A DNA stretch of 64,000 bases from Tistrella mobilis KA081020-065 (GCF_000264455.2 NC_017966.1:620001-684000); one strand, 5' to 3'; shown: positions 28,183 to 36,736, counted from the stretch's first letter. Numbers and translations are program-made. The notes: a model not told the origin generated them from the letters alone.

Positions 28183-29016
28183 TCAGAGATCCGGACGATC
28201 GGCCGACTCCGCCACCTCCTTCTGGGCAGCAAGAGCGGCCAGGCGCGCCGAAAGCGCCGCCGAGACCGAGGCATAGGCCGTGCTGCCCAGGGTCAGCCGC
28301 AGCGGCGGGGCGGCACTTTCGGCCGCAGCGATCATCGCAGCCACGGTTCGGGCCGCATCGCCCTTCACCACGAAACTGCCATCGCCGATCGCGCGCCGCA
28401 CATCGCCGGCGGGTGTCTGCTCATAGACATCCAATGCATCGGCGCGCACGAGGTTCGCCCCGAAATTCGTCGCCGTGGGGCCCGGTTCGGCGATGATGAA
28501 ATCGATCCCGAAGGGCTTCACTTCCTGGGCGACCGATTCGATGAACCCTTCGATCCCCCATTTGGTGGCGTGATAGAGGCTGAAGCAGGGATAGGCGATC
28601 TGCCCGCCTTCAGACGAGACCTGCAGGATGCGCCCGCCGCCCTGGCGACGGAGATGCGGCAGGGCAGCGCGGATCAGATGGATCGATCCGGCGAGGTTGG
28701 TGGCGATCTGCAGGTCGATCTGCGCGGTCGTCAGCTCTTCGGCCGCGCCGAACAGACCATAGGCCGCATTGCTGACGACGACGTCGATCCGCTTGTGCCG
28801 GCGGAACGCATCGTCGATGGCGCCGTAGATTTCCGACACCGCGGTCAGATCGAGCCGAACGACGTCGAGACGGTCCCCGTACTGCCGCTGCAAATCCGAC
28901 AGCAGATCCGCCCGGCGCGTGGAGGCGACGACACTGTCGCCCTTTGCAAGAAGCTGCCGTGCCATGTCGAGGCCGAGCCCTGAGGATGCCCCGGTGATGA
29001 CCCATGTTTTCGTCAT
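28183..29016 (-). CDS. Short-chain dehydrogenase/reductase
   Basis: 277 aa Rossmann protein. Cofactor motif TGASSGLG near residues 8-15, NAAYG, the active-site triad Ser in QVSSEGG and YHATK (Tyr-x3-Lys). The start ATG 29016 puts the motif at the N-terminus as usual; a longer frame to 29277 crosses the promoter region. It is divergent from a LysR gene 97 bp away, which is likely its regulator. The substrate is unknown. Confidence 0.93.
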   Translation of the reverse strand: MTKTWVITGASSGLGLDMARQLLAKGDSVVASTRRADLLSDLQRQYGDRLDVVRLDLTAVSEIYGAIDDAFRRHKRIDVVVSNAAYGLFGAAEELTTAQIDLQIATNLAGSIHLIRAALPHLRRQGGGRILQVSSEGGQIAYPCFSLYHATKWGIEGFIESVAQEVKPFGIDFIIAEPGPTATNFGANLVRADALDVYEQTPAGDVRRAIGDGSFVVKGDAARTVAAMIAAAESAAPPLRLTLGSTAYASVSAALSARLAALAAQKEVAESADRPDL

Positions 29017-29113
29017 GAGGATTACCTTTCTGGTGGTCATCTCCAAGGTAGATCGGGCTGATTGGTGAGATAAGATTCCCAGGATGGGATGACCTGGTGA
29101 GGAAATTTCACAT

Positions 29114-30016
29114 ATGATGCGCCCCAGCCTGAACGACCTCGCCGCCTTCGCCGCTGTGGCCGGCCACCACAGCTTTCGCAAGGCCGCCGATGCCATGGGG
29201 GTGTCGCGCTCGGCGCTCAGCCACACGATCAGCGGGCTGGAGCGGAAGCTGGGCATCCGCCTGCTCAACCGCACCACGCGCAGCGTGTCGCTGACCGCGG
29301 CCGGTGCGCAGCTGCTCGAACGGCTCGATCCGGTTCTTCAGGATCTCGACCAGGCGCTCGACGCCCTCTCGGATGTGCGTGGGGCACCGCGGGGTGTGCT
29401 GCGGATCAATGCCAACAAGAGCGGCGCTGAATTCCTTCTGAACCAGGTCGTCCCGCGTTTCCTCGATCTGCATCCCGAGGTCGAGCTTGATCTGGTCTCC
29501 GAGGGTCGGCTGATCGACATCGTCGAGCACGGGTTCGATGCCGGCGTGCGCCTTCTGGAGGCCGTGCCGCGGGACATGGTCGCGGTGAAATTCGGCGGCG
29601 ACATCCGCTTCATCGCGGTTGCAGCCCCGTCCTATCTCCAGAACTGCGAACCGCCCCAAACCCCGGACGACCTTCAGGCCCATGCCTGCATCCGCCAGCG
29701 CCTGCCGAGCGGAAAGCGCTACCGGTGGGAGTTCTCAAGACACGGAGCCGAAGTCACCATCGACGTCCCGGGCACCCTCACCCTCGACGACAATGATCTC
29801 CTGGTACAGGCCGCGGCGGCCGGACACGGCATAGCCTATGTCCCGGAACCCGTCGCCCGGGCCCGTCTGGCATCGGGACAGCTGGTGACCGTCCTCGATC
29901 CCTGGTGCCCGCCGATACCCGGTCTCGCGCTCTACTACCCCCGCAACCGGCACATGCCGGCAACGCTTCGGGCGTTTATCGATGTGATGAAAACTGCGGG
30001 TAAATCAGGGGGTTGA
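29114..30016 (+). CDS. LysR-family transcriptional regulator
   Basis: 300 aa. N-terminal winged helix LNDLAAFAAVAGHHSFRKAADAMGVSRSALSHTISGLERKLGIRLLNRTTRSVSLT, then a periplasmic-binding-protein-like effector domain. It faces the SDR gene at 28183-29016, the usual LysR arrangement. In the shared 97-bp gap TCCCA-GGA-TGGGA (around 29080) is an inverted repeat that could be part of the binding site. Confidence 0.93.
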   Translation: MMRPSLNDLAAFAAVAGHHSFRKAADAMGVSRSALSHTISGLERKLGIRLLNRTTRSVSLTAAGAQLLERLDPVLQDLDQALDALSDVRGAPRGVLRINANKSGAEFLLNQVVPRFLDLHPEVELDLVSEGRLIDIVEHGFDAGVRLLEAVPRDMVAVKFGGDIRFIAVAAPSYLQNCEPPQTPDDLQAHACIRQRLPSGKRYRWEFSRHGAEVTIDVPGTLTLDDNDLLVQAAAAGHGIAYVPEPVARARLASGQLVTVLDPWCPPIPGLALYYPRNRHMPATLRAFIDVMKTAGKSGG

Positions 30017-30031
30017 GGCCGGGGTGGCGGG

Positions 30032-30709
30032 TCATCTCCCGACCCACTGATCCCACCCCGCCATCGCCACGTCTGCCACCGCCTCCAGCTCCGCCCGGCC
30101 GGCGCCGTCACGGGCCAGGATCGACATGCCGGTCTGGACGGTCTGGATGAAGCGGGCCAGGGCGTGGATGTCGGTAGCGGGTGGGATGTCGCCCATGGTG
30201 ACGGCCGTGGCGAAGCGGGCCTCCAGGCGCTGGAGGGTGGCGGCGCGGGCGTTCTGCAGCAGCTCGACCAGGGCCGTGTGCGCTTCGCTGCCGATGGCGG
30301 AAAGCGCCACCATGCAGCCATGGGGGATGTCGGCGCGGCAGCCGGTCAGGGCGGCGGCTGAATCCGTCAGCAGGGCCTGCACGGCATCGCGGGCCGTGGC
30401 GGCGGCCAGGAAGCCGCCCCAGACCAGGTGTTCATAGGTCTCGCGGTAATGGTCCACCGCCTCGGCATAGAGCGCCTCTTTCGATCCGAAGGCGGCGTAA
30501 AGGCTGGTCGAGCCGATGCCCATGGCCGCGGTCAGGTCGGAAATCGAGGTGGCGTCATAGCCCTTCATCCAGAACAGCCGGGTCGCCTCGGCCAGGGCGG
30601 CCTTGCGATCGAACGCACGAGGCCGCCCACGGCTGCGGGGTCCGGATGCGGGCGCGGGTGCGGCGGTGGTGGCGGCCGCTGGTGAGGCGGGACGATCTGA
30701 TTTCTGCAT
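30032..30709 (-). CDS. TetR-family transcriptional regulator
   Basis: 225 aa. A Pro/Ala-rich N-terminal tail is followed by the TetR helix-turn-helix (AFDRKAALAEATRLFWMKGYDATSISDLTAAMGIGSTSLYAAFGSKEALY, about residues 33-80) and a helical ligand domain. It is divergent from the SDR at 30818; two palindromes in the 108-bp gap are likely its operators. Confidence 0.92.
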   Translation of the reverse strand: MQKSDRPASPAAATTAAPAPASGPRSRGRPRAFDRKAALAEATRLFWMKGYDATSISDLTAAMGIGSTSLYAAFGSKEALYAEAVDHYRETYEHLVWGGFLAAATARDAVQALLTDSAAALTGCRADIPHGCMVALSAIGSEAHTALVELLQNARAATLQRLEARFATAVTMGDIPPATDIHALARFIQTVQTGMSILARDGAGRAELEAVADVAMAGWDQWVGR

Positions 30710-30743
30710 CGATCACTTTATAAACCCGTTGACTCCCCCCGGC

Positions 30744-30781
30744 AATCGGTTTACCGATTTATGCATCGATCGATACATAAA
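30744..30781. promoter_or_regulatory. Paired operators between TetR and SDR
   Basis: AATCGGT-TT-ACCGATT (30744-30759) is a perfect inverted repeat. Directly after it, 30758-30781 is a 24-bp palindrome (TTTATG...CATAAA around ATCGATCGAT) with a single mismatched pair. Both sit before the SDR start, consistent with TetR repression of both divergent genes. Confidence 0.6.
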
Positions 30782-30817
30782 TCTGAACCCGACCTTGCTC
30801 ATCCGAGAGGACAGGAC

Positions 30818-31558
30818 ATGAACTCCCTTGCAGGCAGGCGCGCGCTGGTCACCGGCGCATCGCGCGGCATCGGCGCCGGCATCGCACTGGCGCTGGCGGA
30901 TGCCGGCGCCGATGTGGCGATCACCTATGAACGCTCCGTCGATCGGGCGGCTGCGGTGGTGGGCGCGATCGAGGCCAAGGGCCGGCGCGGCCTCGCCATT
31001 CAGGCCGACAGCGCCGACCCTGCCGCCGTGAAGCGATCGGTCGACGAGGCGGCATTGGGGCTCGGCGGCCTCGACATCCTGGTCAACAATGCCGGCATCG
31101 CCGATTTCGGCCCGCTCGTCGACCTTCCCCTCGAACGGATCGATGCCCTGCTGAACGTGAATGTACGGGCGGTGGTGCTGGCCGCGCAGGCCGCCATCCC
31201 GCATCTGGGCCGTGGCGGCCGCATCATCAGCATCGGATCATCGCTCGGCGTACAGGTGCCCGCCGCGGGGTTGACGATGTACGCGCTGACCAAGTCGGCG
31301 CTGGTGTCGTTCACCCGCGGTCTGGCGCGCGATCTGGGGCCACAGGGGATCACCGTCAATCTGGTCCAGCCGGGCCCGATCGATACCGACATGAACCCCG
31401 CCGATAGCGAGATGGCGCAGATGATCATCCCGCACACGCCGCTCGGCCGCTATGGCCGGCCGGAAGACATCGCTGCCGCGGTCACCTTCCTGGCCGGGCC
31501 GTCCGCCAGCTTCATGACCGGCTCGGCCATGACGGTGGACGGCGGATACAACGCCTGA
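30818..31558 (+). CDS. SDR-family oxidoreductase
   Basis: 246 aa classical SDR: TGASRGIG at residues 11-18, NNAG in ILVNNAGIADFG, catalytic Ser in ISIGSS, YALTKSALVSFTRGLA (Tyr-x3-Lys), and a C-terminal GSAMTVDGGYNA. FabG-like in length and motifs. The TetR gene upstream and the operators suggest inducible expression; the product acted on is not known. Confidence 0.94.
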   Translation: MNSLAGRRALVTGASRGIGAGIALALADAGADVAITYERSVDRAAAVVGAIEAKGRRGLAIQADSADPAAVKRSVDEAALGLGGLDILVNNAGIADFGPLVDLPLERIDALLNVNVRAVVLAAQAAIPHLGRGGRIISIGSSLGVQVPAAGLTMYALTKSALVSFTRGLARDLGPQGITVNLVQPGPIDTDMNPADSEMAQMIIPHTPLGRYGRPEDIAAAVTFLAGPSASFMTGSAMTVDGGYNA

Positions 31559-31948
31559 GCCGGCAAAACATCTCAACCGTTCCGTCCGGCCGGGTGCGCA
31601 GGCAGGCTCACCTTGTAAAGGAGAGCCCGCTCCCGCGATCACATCCTCTGGAATGCCCATGAGCGGAGCTACGATAGAAAAATCGGATAAAACCGGCACA
31701 GTCTAAAAACTGGAATAAGAGGTCCGGTCAGCTAAGCCCAGCTTCGTCTCAACGTGAAAGAGATATATCAGCAAGACGGATGGGCGTATGGAGTAGGCCA
31801 CGTGCAGTAAATTAGCATACGAATGGCTCACTCCGGACATTGAGCACGGCCAATGCTGCTGCAGCGCAGCTTCTGCTAAGCGGACGTTAGGAAAATGTCT
31901 ATCGTCTCTTGACCTCTCAAGTGCTGGTCACCATCTCCGTGGCACCGG
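31559..31948. other. Non-coding stretch before the tRNA-like gene
   Basis: About 390 bp, less GC-rich than the flanks, with no coding frame I trust. A TTGACC at 31909-31914 could be the -35 of the tRNA-like gene. The segment GCGGACGTTAGG near 31880-31892 has a GTTAG core but no partner, so I do not call an integron site. Confidence 0.4.
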
Positions 31949-32022
31949 CCTTTCGTAGCTCAGCTGGAGAGAGCACCGGTGTTGGAAACCGGAGGTCGCA
32001 GGTTCGAGTCCTGCCGGGAGAT
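31949..32022 (+). tRNA. tRNA-like gene, anticodon TGG (Pro) by position, atypical acceptor
   Basis: A near-complete cloverleaf: T8-A9, D stem GCTC/GAGC, anticodon stem CCGGT/ACCGG (31976-31980 with 31988-31992) and loop GTTGGAA, T stem GCAGG/CCTGC with loop TTCGAGT. By position the anticodon is TGG, reading proline codons. The acceptor strands CCTTTCG and CGGGAGA pair with two G-T wobbles and a C-A mismatch at 1-72, and position 73 is T. The body does not resemble usual tRNA-Pro. It may be an accessory or decayed tRNA. Confidence 0.5.
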
Positions 32023-32024
32023 CA

Positions 32025-32047
32025 GAGGGGCGCCCCAGGCGCCCCTC
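32025..32047 (+). terminator. Strong hairpin after the tRNA-like gene
   Basis: GAGGGGCGCC-CCA-GGCGCCCCTC is a perfect 10-bp stem with a 3-base loop, 3 bases after the tRNA-like gene. A T6 run follows about 20 bases later. Confidence 0.65.
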
Positions 32048-32100
32048 GCCATTTCGGCCTTGAGGCGGCTTTTTTACCCCAAAACGATCGTCCCCCGCCC

Positions 32101-32448
32101 CATCACCTGGCCCAGGCTGTTCTGGATGACCACCGGCTTTCTGGGCTTTCTCGTCATCGCCCGGCTGGCCCGTATCGAGGACGGTCTGGCCGGGGACGAC
32201 TGTCTTTCGGGCATCGGCCTCGCCCTCGGCGCAGCCTGCCCCGCATCCGCACCGCGCTGATCGCGATTCTGCAGTTTCTCTACCCGGTCACGGCCCTGGT
32301 CGTCGACTGTGTGGCCTTCGACACGATGCTGGATCTGCATCAGGCACTGGGCGGGGCCGCCATCATGCTCGCGATCCTGGGCACCAGCCTCAACTGGTCG
32401 CCGGCGACGCTTTTTCGCCGGGCAGCCCACCACCAGAAAAAGGCTTAA
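32101..32448 (+). pseudogene. Remnant of a DMT-family transporter
   Basis: The frame ending at 32448 reads RTALIAILQFLYPVTALVVD and then LHQALGGAAIMLAILGTSLN, the last two helices of an EamA-type permease. The upstream part (GLAGDDCLSGIGLALGAA) is in another frame, so the gene is truncated at its 5' end and frameshifted. It sits right after the tRNA-like gene and its terminator. Confidence 0.45.
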
Positions 32449-32662
32449 GCGCCGCATAGATGCACGACTGGACGGGGGTGTCGATGCCGGTCGCAAGACC
32501 GGCGCGATGGATGGAGCCCGCAATCCAGTCCACTTCCAGCCGGCGGCCGCGCTCCAGATCGACCAGCAGCACCGGCTTCAGCGCCGGTGACTTGCCGGCC
32601 AGGACCGCGGCGGTGCGGGCCTCCAGATCATCCGGCACCGCCACCCCCCGTGCGCGTGCCAC
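32390..32662 (-). pseudogene. C-terminal fragment of a ketopantoate reductase
   Basis: Residues such as SPALKPVLLVDLERGRRLEVDWIAGSI and GIDTPVQSCIYAALKPF match the C-terminal helical domain of 2-dehydropantoate 2-reductase (ApbA/PanE). The NADPH-binding N-terminal half is absent and the frame begins only 25 bases before the leuA stop. It is a leftover from a deletion, facing the DMT remnant with overlapping ends. Confidence 0.55.
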
Positions 32663-32686
32663 AGTCCGGCACCTCTGGCGACCCGC

Positions 32687-34237
32687 TCAGCAGACCATGC
32701 GGGCCTTCGCCGCCGCGGCACATTCCGCCCGGGCTTCAGCCTCGTTGCGATCGCGGCCGAAGCCGACACCAATCGCCCTCGCCCCCGCCTCGTCACCGAT
32801 TTCGACATAGGCGGCGAACCCCGCCGCCGTACCGTCGATGCGGCGGGCATGGGCCTCGCCGCGCGTCACCGTCCAGGCGGCACCGGGCCGGTTGGGGGTG
32901 GGCATGGCACCACCGGTATCCGCCATATAGGCATCCGTGAAGGCGGCCCAGATTTCGGCGGCGGCGAGTTCGCGGCCGGTATTGTCGGCCAGTTGCTGCA
33001 GACGGCGGGCGAAATCGATCTGCACGAAGCGCGGCAGGTCCAGCCCCTGAGTGTGCTGCAGCACCCAGCTGGCGCCAGCCTTGCCCGACTGGCCGTTCAC
33101 CCGGATCACCGCCTCGTAGGACCGGCCCAGATCGGCCGGATCGATCGGCAGATAGGGCAGATCCCAGATGCCGGTATTGCGCCGTTCCCAGTCGGCGAAG
33201 CCCTTGCGGATGGCATCCTGATGCGAGCCGGAAAAGGCGGTGAAGACCAGCTCGCCGGCATAGGGGTGGCGCGGATGGACCGGCAGGCCGGTCGCCTCGG
33301 TCGCCGCACGCACGCTGGCATCGATGTCCGAGAAATCCAGCCCCGGCGCGACGCCCTGGGTGTAGAGGTTGAGCGCGAGCGTCACCAGATCGACATTGCC
33401 GGTGCGCTCGCCATTGCCGAACAGGCAGCCCTCCACCCGCTCCGCGCCGGCCATCACTGCCAGTTCGGCCGCGGCAACGCCGGTGCCACGATCATTGTGC
33501 GGGTGCACGCTGATCACCACCGCGTCCCGCCGGGGGATGGTGCGACAGACATGCTCGATCCGGTCGGCATAGACATTGGGTGTCGAGACCTCGACCGTGG
33601 CCGGCAGGTTGATGATCATCTTTGCTTCGGGCGTCGGCCGAACCAGATCGATCACCGCGGCACAGACCTCGATCGCGAAATCGGGCTCGGTGGCGCTGAA
33701 GGTTTCGGGCGAGTACTGATATGTCCACTGCGTGCCCGGCCGGCGCGCCATTTCGGCCAGGATCTGCCGCGTGCCCTCCACCGCCAGGGCCTTCACCTCG
33801 GCCCGGCCGCCATTGAAGACCATCCGCCGGAATTCCGGCGCGATGGCGTTGTAGAGATGCACGCAGGCCCGCGATACGCCGTCCAGCGCTTCGAAGCTGC
33901 GGGCGATCAGATCGGGGCGCGACTGGGTCAGCACCTGAATGGTGACGTCGTCGGGGATCAGCCGCTCGTCGATCAGAGTCCGGACAAAGCGGAAATCGGT
34001 GTCCGAGGCCGCCGGAAACGCCACCTCGATCTCCTTGAAGCCGATCGCGACCAGATGCCGGAACAGCTTCAGCTTGGCCGGCACGTCCATGGGGTTCATC
34101 AGCGCCTGATTGCCGTCGCGGAGGTCGGTGGACAGCCAGCGCGGCGCCGCGGTGATGCTGCGCGAGGGCCATTGCCGGTCGGCCATGTCTGGCATGGTTG
34201 CGGCGGGGCGGTATTTCGTCTGCGGGGTGGTCAACAT
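32687..34237 (-). CDS. leuA: 2-isopropylmalate synthase
   Basis: 516 aa from ATG 34237, which starts [12 protein letters not shown]; an upstream frame to 34336 has no ribosome site. It condenses acetyl-CoA with 2-ketoisovalerate, the first step of leucine synthesis. Features: [16 protein letters not shown] (catalytic Arg-Asp), [57 protein letters not shown] (metal-binding His residues), and the short C-terminal LeuA dimer/regulatory domain of LeuA type 2 proteins. A leucine-rich leader peptide upstream points to attenuation. A core biosynthetic gene on a RepA/ParAB replicon suggests a chromid. Confidence 0.95.
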   Translation of the reverse strand: MLTTPQTKYRPAATMPDMADRQWPSRSITAAPRWLSTDLRDGNQALMNPMDVPAKLKLFRHLVAIGFKEIEVAFPAASDTDFRFVRTLIDERLIPDDVTIQVLTQSRPDLIARSFEALDGVSRACVHLYNAIAPEFRRMVFNGGRAEVKALAVEGTRQILAEMARRPGTQWTYQYSPETFSATEPDFAIEVCAAVIDLVRPTPEAKMIINLPATVEVSTPNVYADRIEHVCRTIPRRDAVVISVHPHNDRGTGVAAAELAVMAGAERVEGCLFGNGERTGNVDLVTLALNLYTQGVAPGLDFSDIDASVRAATEATGLPVHPRHPYAGELVFTAFSGSHQDAIRKGFADWERRNTGIWDLPYLPIDPADLGRSYEAVIRVNGQSGKAGASWVLQHTQGLDLPRFVQIDFARRLQQLADNTGRELAAAEIWAAFTDAYMADTGGAMPTPNRPGAAWTVTRGEAHARRIDGTAAGFAAYVEIGDEAGARAIGVGFGRDRNEAEARAECAAAAKARMVC

Positions 34238-34544
34238 GAAGAAAGCTCTCGTCTCTGCACGACATATGGGTGCGGCGGGCCCTTGGCCGCCGGAGATGGC
34301 CGTCATTCGGATGCGGGCGATCGGCGTCAGCTGCACCGGCCGCCGGCGCTAAGTCGACGTGCGAGATCGAACCGGGCCAGATAATCCCGGGCATTGACAT
34401 GCAGGGAGTGGAGACGAGGTCGCAACGCGCCACCGGCACAGGCTGGCGGCGTGGATATGGCGGTAGACATGGAGGAGATGACTTCAGACGACGGACAGAT
34501 GCTGGATCACTTCGGCCGGCAGACATGCCGGATCACCCGACCTC
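34238..34544 (-). promoter_or_regulatory. leuA 5' leader with hairpins
   Basis: About 300 nt between the leader peptide and leuA. On the minus strand CCGGCCTC-CTGA-GAGGTCGG (34556-34537) overlaps the last leader codons, and CCGGCA-N4-TGCCGG (34531-34516) follows, a layout suited to alternative structures set by ribosome position. I see no clear T-run terminator, so whether control is at termination or otherwise is open. Confidence 0.45.
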
Positions 34545-34613
34545 TCAGGAGGCCGGGCGGCGAAGTCGAAGCAGGTTGGCCGGCAGCAGGGCTGCGAAGG
34601 ATGCGGTCGTCAT
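34545..34613 (-). CDS. leuL: Leucine-rich leader peptide of leuA
   Basis: A 22-codon frame starting MTTASFAALLPANLL and containing five Leu in 22 residues, two as Leu-Leu pairs plus one more, then ends in an Arg/Pro-rich tail. It is followed by an RNA hairpin overlapping its last codons and then leuA on the same strand. This matches leader peptides that sense leucyl-tRNA supply. No Shine-Dalgarno precedes the ATG. A TTGACA / CATGCT promoter places the transcript start about at the A of the ATG, as for leaderless attenuator peptides. Confidence 0.6.
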   Translation of the reverse strand: MTTASFAALLPANLLRLRRPAS

Positions 34614-34619
34614 CTGTGC

Positions 34620-34649
34620 AGCATGGCCGCCGGTGCAACCGCATGTCAA
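34620..34649 (-). promoter_or_regulatory. Candidate leuL-leuA promoter
   Basis: TTGACA (34649-34644), an 18-base spacer, and CATGCT (34625-34620). The -35 is perfect; the -10 is weak. The predicted start falls at about 34613, the leuL ATG. Confidence 0.45.
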
Positions 34650-34686
34650 GTCATCCGTCAACGACCCTGACGAAAGGCGGCAGTGG

Positions 34687-35211
34687 TCATTCCGGGCGTC
34701 GGGCGCGGTCTGAAGGAAAGCGGGCGATTTCCGTGTGATCCGGCGCCACCTCGTGGCCGAGAAACCCCCGGCCGCGATATTCCAGCCAGGCATGGGCGGC
34801 GATCCCGCCGCTTTCGGTATCACGCTTCACGCCATAGACGATCTCGACCGGCACGCCGCGGCGTCTGAGCATGCTCTGCCCGGCAAGCGCCTGAGGCAGG
34901 CAAACCGCCTTGAACGGCACCTTGCGCGCCGCCACTGCCACCAGCCGGCCGATGCGCCAGGACTGGCGCCAGTCCGGATCCGCCCGCAGCACCTCCAGAT
35001 CGGTGGTGTCGGGCGGCATCAGCCGGGCGCCCTCGGGCCGGCGCGATGACCAGGCGGCCAGCCGGCGAAACGGAATCAGCTTCACCGATGTCACCGCCAG
35101 CGCCAGGCAAAAGGCCGCTTCGATCACCAGCAGACGCTGGATCCAGATATCGCCCCGAGGCGGCGGCGGCCGGGTGGCAGGGACGGCGGAAGCGGCAGGC
35201 TCGGTGGTCAT
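34687..35211 (-). CDS. Lasso-peptide biosynthesis B2-type (McjB C-terminal) protease
   Basis: 174 aa. An N-terminal membrane-like helix (LLVIEAAFCLALAVTSVKLIPF) is followed by a Transglut_core3 domain. The nucleophilic Cys is in KAVCLPQALAGQSMLRRRGVPVEIVYGV, the His in AHAWLEYRGRGFLG, and an acidic residue lies downstream. In lasso-peptide clusters this domain removes the leader. No lasso cyclase (asparagine-synthetase-like), B1/RRE protein or precursor is visible nearby, so it may serve another peptide or be an orphan. Confidence 0.7.
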   Translation of the reverse strand: MTTEPAASAVPATRPPPPRGDIWIQRLLVIEAAFCLALAVTSVKLIPFRRLAAWSSRRPEGARLMPPDTTDLEVLRADPDWRQSWRIGRLVAVAARKVPFKAVCLPQALAGQSMLRRRGVPVEIVYGVKRDTESGGIAAHAWLEYRGRGFLGHEVAPDHTEIARFPSDRARRPE

Positions 35212-35400
35212 GCGGAGGGGGTACCGGAAGCAGACATGGAACGGACGCCTTCATCATAGCGGCAGGCAGGGACAGCGCCAAGCCGCGCGCGGACCCGTTC
35301 CGGTTGCGGGATCACAGTCTTGGCCACTTGGTGGAAGACAAGGGGATACTTTCGCGATATTTTGCGCACATGCGCGATTTCTGTCGCAAATCGGCAATTA

Positions 35401-35444
35401 CTAAATACACCTTAAATATATACTGTGTTTCGGGTGTATTTTAG
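35401..35444. promoter_or_regulatory. Inverted repeat before the histidine kinase
   Basis: CTAAATACACC (35401-35411) and GGTGTATTTTAG (35433-35444) form an inverted repeat with one unpaired base, around an AT-rich centre, 22 bp before the kinase start. It could be an operator or an RNA stem. Confidence 0.45.
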
Positions 35445-35465
35445 ATAAATGAATGAAGCAACCAG

Positions 35466-36701
35466 ATGACCACGACCACCAACGACGCTGCCACCGATCA
35501 CAAAAGCCCGGACACGGTCCTGCCGATGGGGAGGCCGATGGCTCATGCCGTCAACGGTCTCTTGCGAAGCCTTGCCGCACTGTCAGGTGCGGAACAGGCG
35601 GTCCTTCTGCTGATGCAGGCCGACGGGTCGGTCCGACGGTTGGGCAAGGCGGTTCCGATCCCGGGCATCCCGGGGCCGATCTTTCAGTTGCCGGACTGGG
35701 TAGCGCCCAACGCGGGCGCGCGGCCGGTGGCGATCGGAACCAATAGCCGCCCGGCAACGCTCGGGCTGCCGGCAGCCATGGTCGACGTGGTCCTGGTGCT
35801 TGATTCCGGTGATCTGCGCGTCGTGCTCGGCTGGTCGGGCATGCCTGATGCCGCCGCCCGCACGCGGGCCCTGACCGCCTGGTCGGATATCGCCCCGGCG
35901 CTGGACGACGTGGTCGGCCAGTATCGCCGCCATGATGCCGAAATGGTCAGGCGCGTGGCCATGGCGCGGGTCGAAGCCGATGTCGACCGCCTGGCAGAGA
36001 CGGTGGCGGCGGCGAGGCGTCTGTTCCTGGCACGGATGAGCCATGAATTACGCACGCCATTGAACGCGATCATCGGCTTCTCGGAACTGATCCGGACGCG
36101 CGCCCTGGGGCCGCAGGCAATGGACCGCTATCTTCGCTATGTCGACGACATTCATGTCAGCGGCCGGGAAATGCTCCGGCTGGTCGACGATCTGCTCGAC
36201 CTCGCCCGGGTCGAAGGCCATGCCCAGCCCATCGCCCCTGCCCTGCAGGACCTGCCCGCCCTGCTCCACGGCCCGCTCGACATCATTCGCCAGCGCGCCG
36301 AACGGGCCGGTCTGTCTTTACAGACGGATATCCCCGCCGGCATGCCGCCCCTGCGCGCCGATGGCGAGATTCTGAAACAGGCCATGCTGCGCCTGCTCGA
36401 CGACGCCCTGCATGCCTGCCGCGCCGGCGGCGGCATCCGGCTGCGGGCGAAAACCCGAGAGGACGGATCAGGGCATATCGACGTGGAAACCGATGGCCGG
36501 CTCACGGTCATGCTCCGCGCCGACACCATGGCGACGGCCGATGCCCATGACGTCGATCCCGCGATCCGCCAGGCCGACAGCACGGGGGTCAATCTGCCGC
36601 TGGTGGCGGAAGCGATCGAGCGGCATGGCGGCCGGATGACCGTCAGTCCCGGCGACATGCTCACCCGGATTCAGATTGCCCTGCCCGGCCTCGAGACCTG
36701 A
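35466..36701 (+). CDS. Sensor histidine kinase with degenerate ATPase domain
   Basis: 411 aa, cytoplasmic. Residues ~25-150 look GAF-like, then a coiled coil, then the dimerisation box ARMSHELRTPLNAIIGFSELI with phospho-acceptor His at 193. The catalytic domain is atypical: the N box reads LLDDALHAC (the usual Asn is Asp), the G1 box is not recognisable, and the G2 region reads STGVNLPLVAEAIERHGG, lacking the normal GxG pattern. Kinase activity is therefore doubtful; it could act as a phosphatase, a phosphotransfer protein or a regulator. No response regulator lies next to it. It is convergent with repA. Confidence 0.8.
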   Translation: MTTTTNDAATDHKSPDTVLPMGRPMAHAVNGLLRSLAALSGAEQAVLLLMQADGSVRRLGKAVPIPGIPGPIFQLPDWVAPNAGARPVAIGTNSRPATLGLPAAMVDVVLVLDSGDLRVVLGWSGMPDAAARTRALTAWSDIAPALDDVVGQYRRHDAEMVRRVAMARVEADVDRLAETVAAARRLFLARMSHELRTPLNAIIGFSELIRTRALGPQAMDRYLRYVDDIHVSGREMLRLVDDLLDLARVEGHAQPIAPALQDLPALLHGPLDIIRQRAERAGLSLQTDIPAGMPPLRADGEILKQAMLRLLDDALHACRAGGGIRLRAKTREDGSGHIDVETDGRLTVMLRADTMATADAHDVDPAIRQADSTGVNLPLVAEAIERHGGRMTVSPGDMLTRIQIALPGLET

Positions 36702-36720
36702 GCAGCCGGGCGGCGATGAT

Positions 36721-36736
36721 GTTCAGATGTCAGAAC
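36721..36736. other. Candidate parS site 1 (near-perfect palindrome)
   Basis: GTTCAGATGTCAGAAC, two bases different from the perfect 16-bp palindrome GTTCTGACGTCAGAAC found at 40532 and 43273. It lies in the gap between the kinase gene and repA. Confidence 0.5.

Noticed and set aside
31880-31892. GTTAG core that might be an integron attC end
   Set aside because: No partner half-site, integrase or cassette array is present.
34238-35465. A lasso-peptide precursor or cyclase near the B2-type gene
   Set aside because: The only short frame of note is the leucine-rich leader, which fits leuA control better; no cyclase is present.
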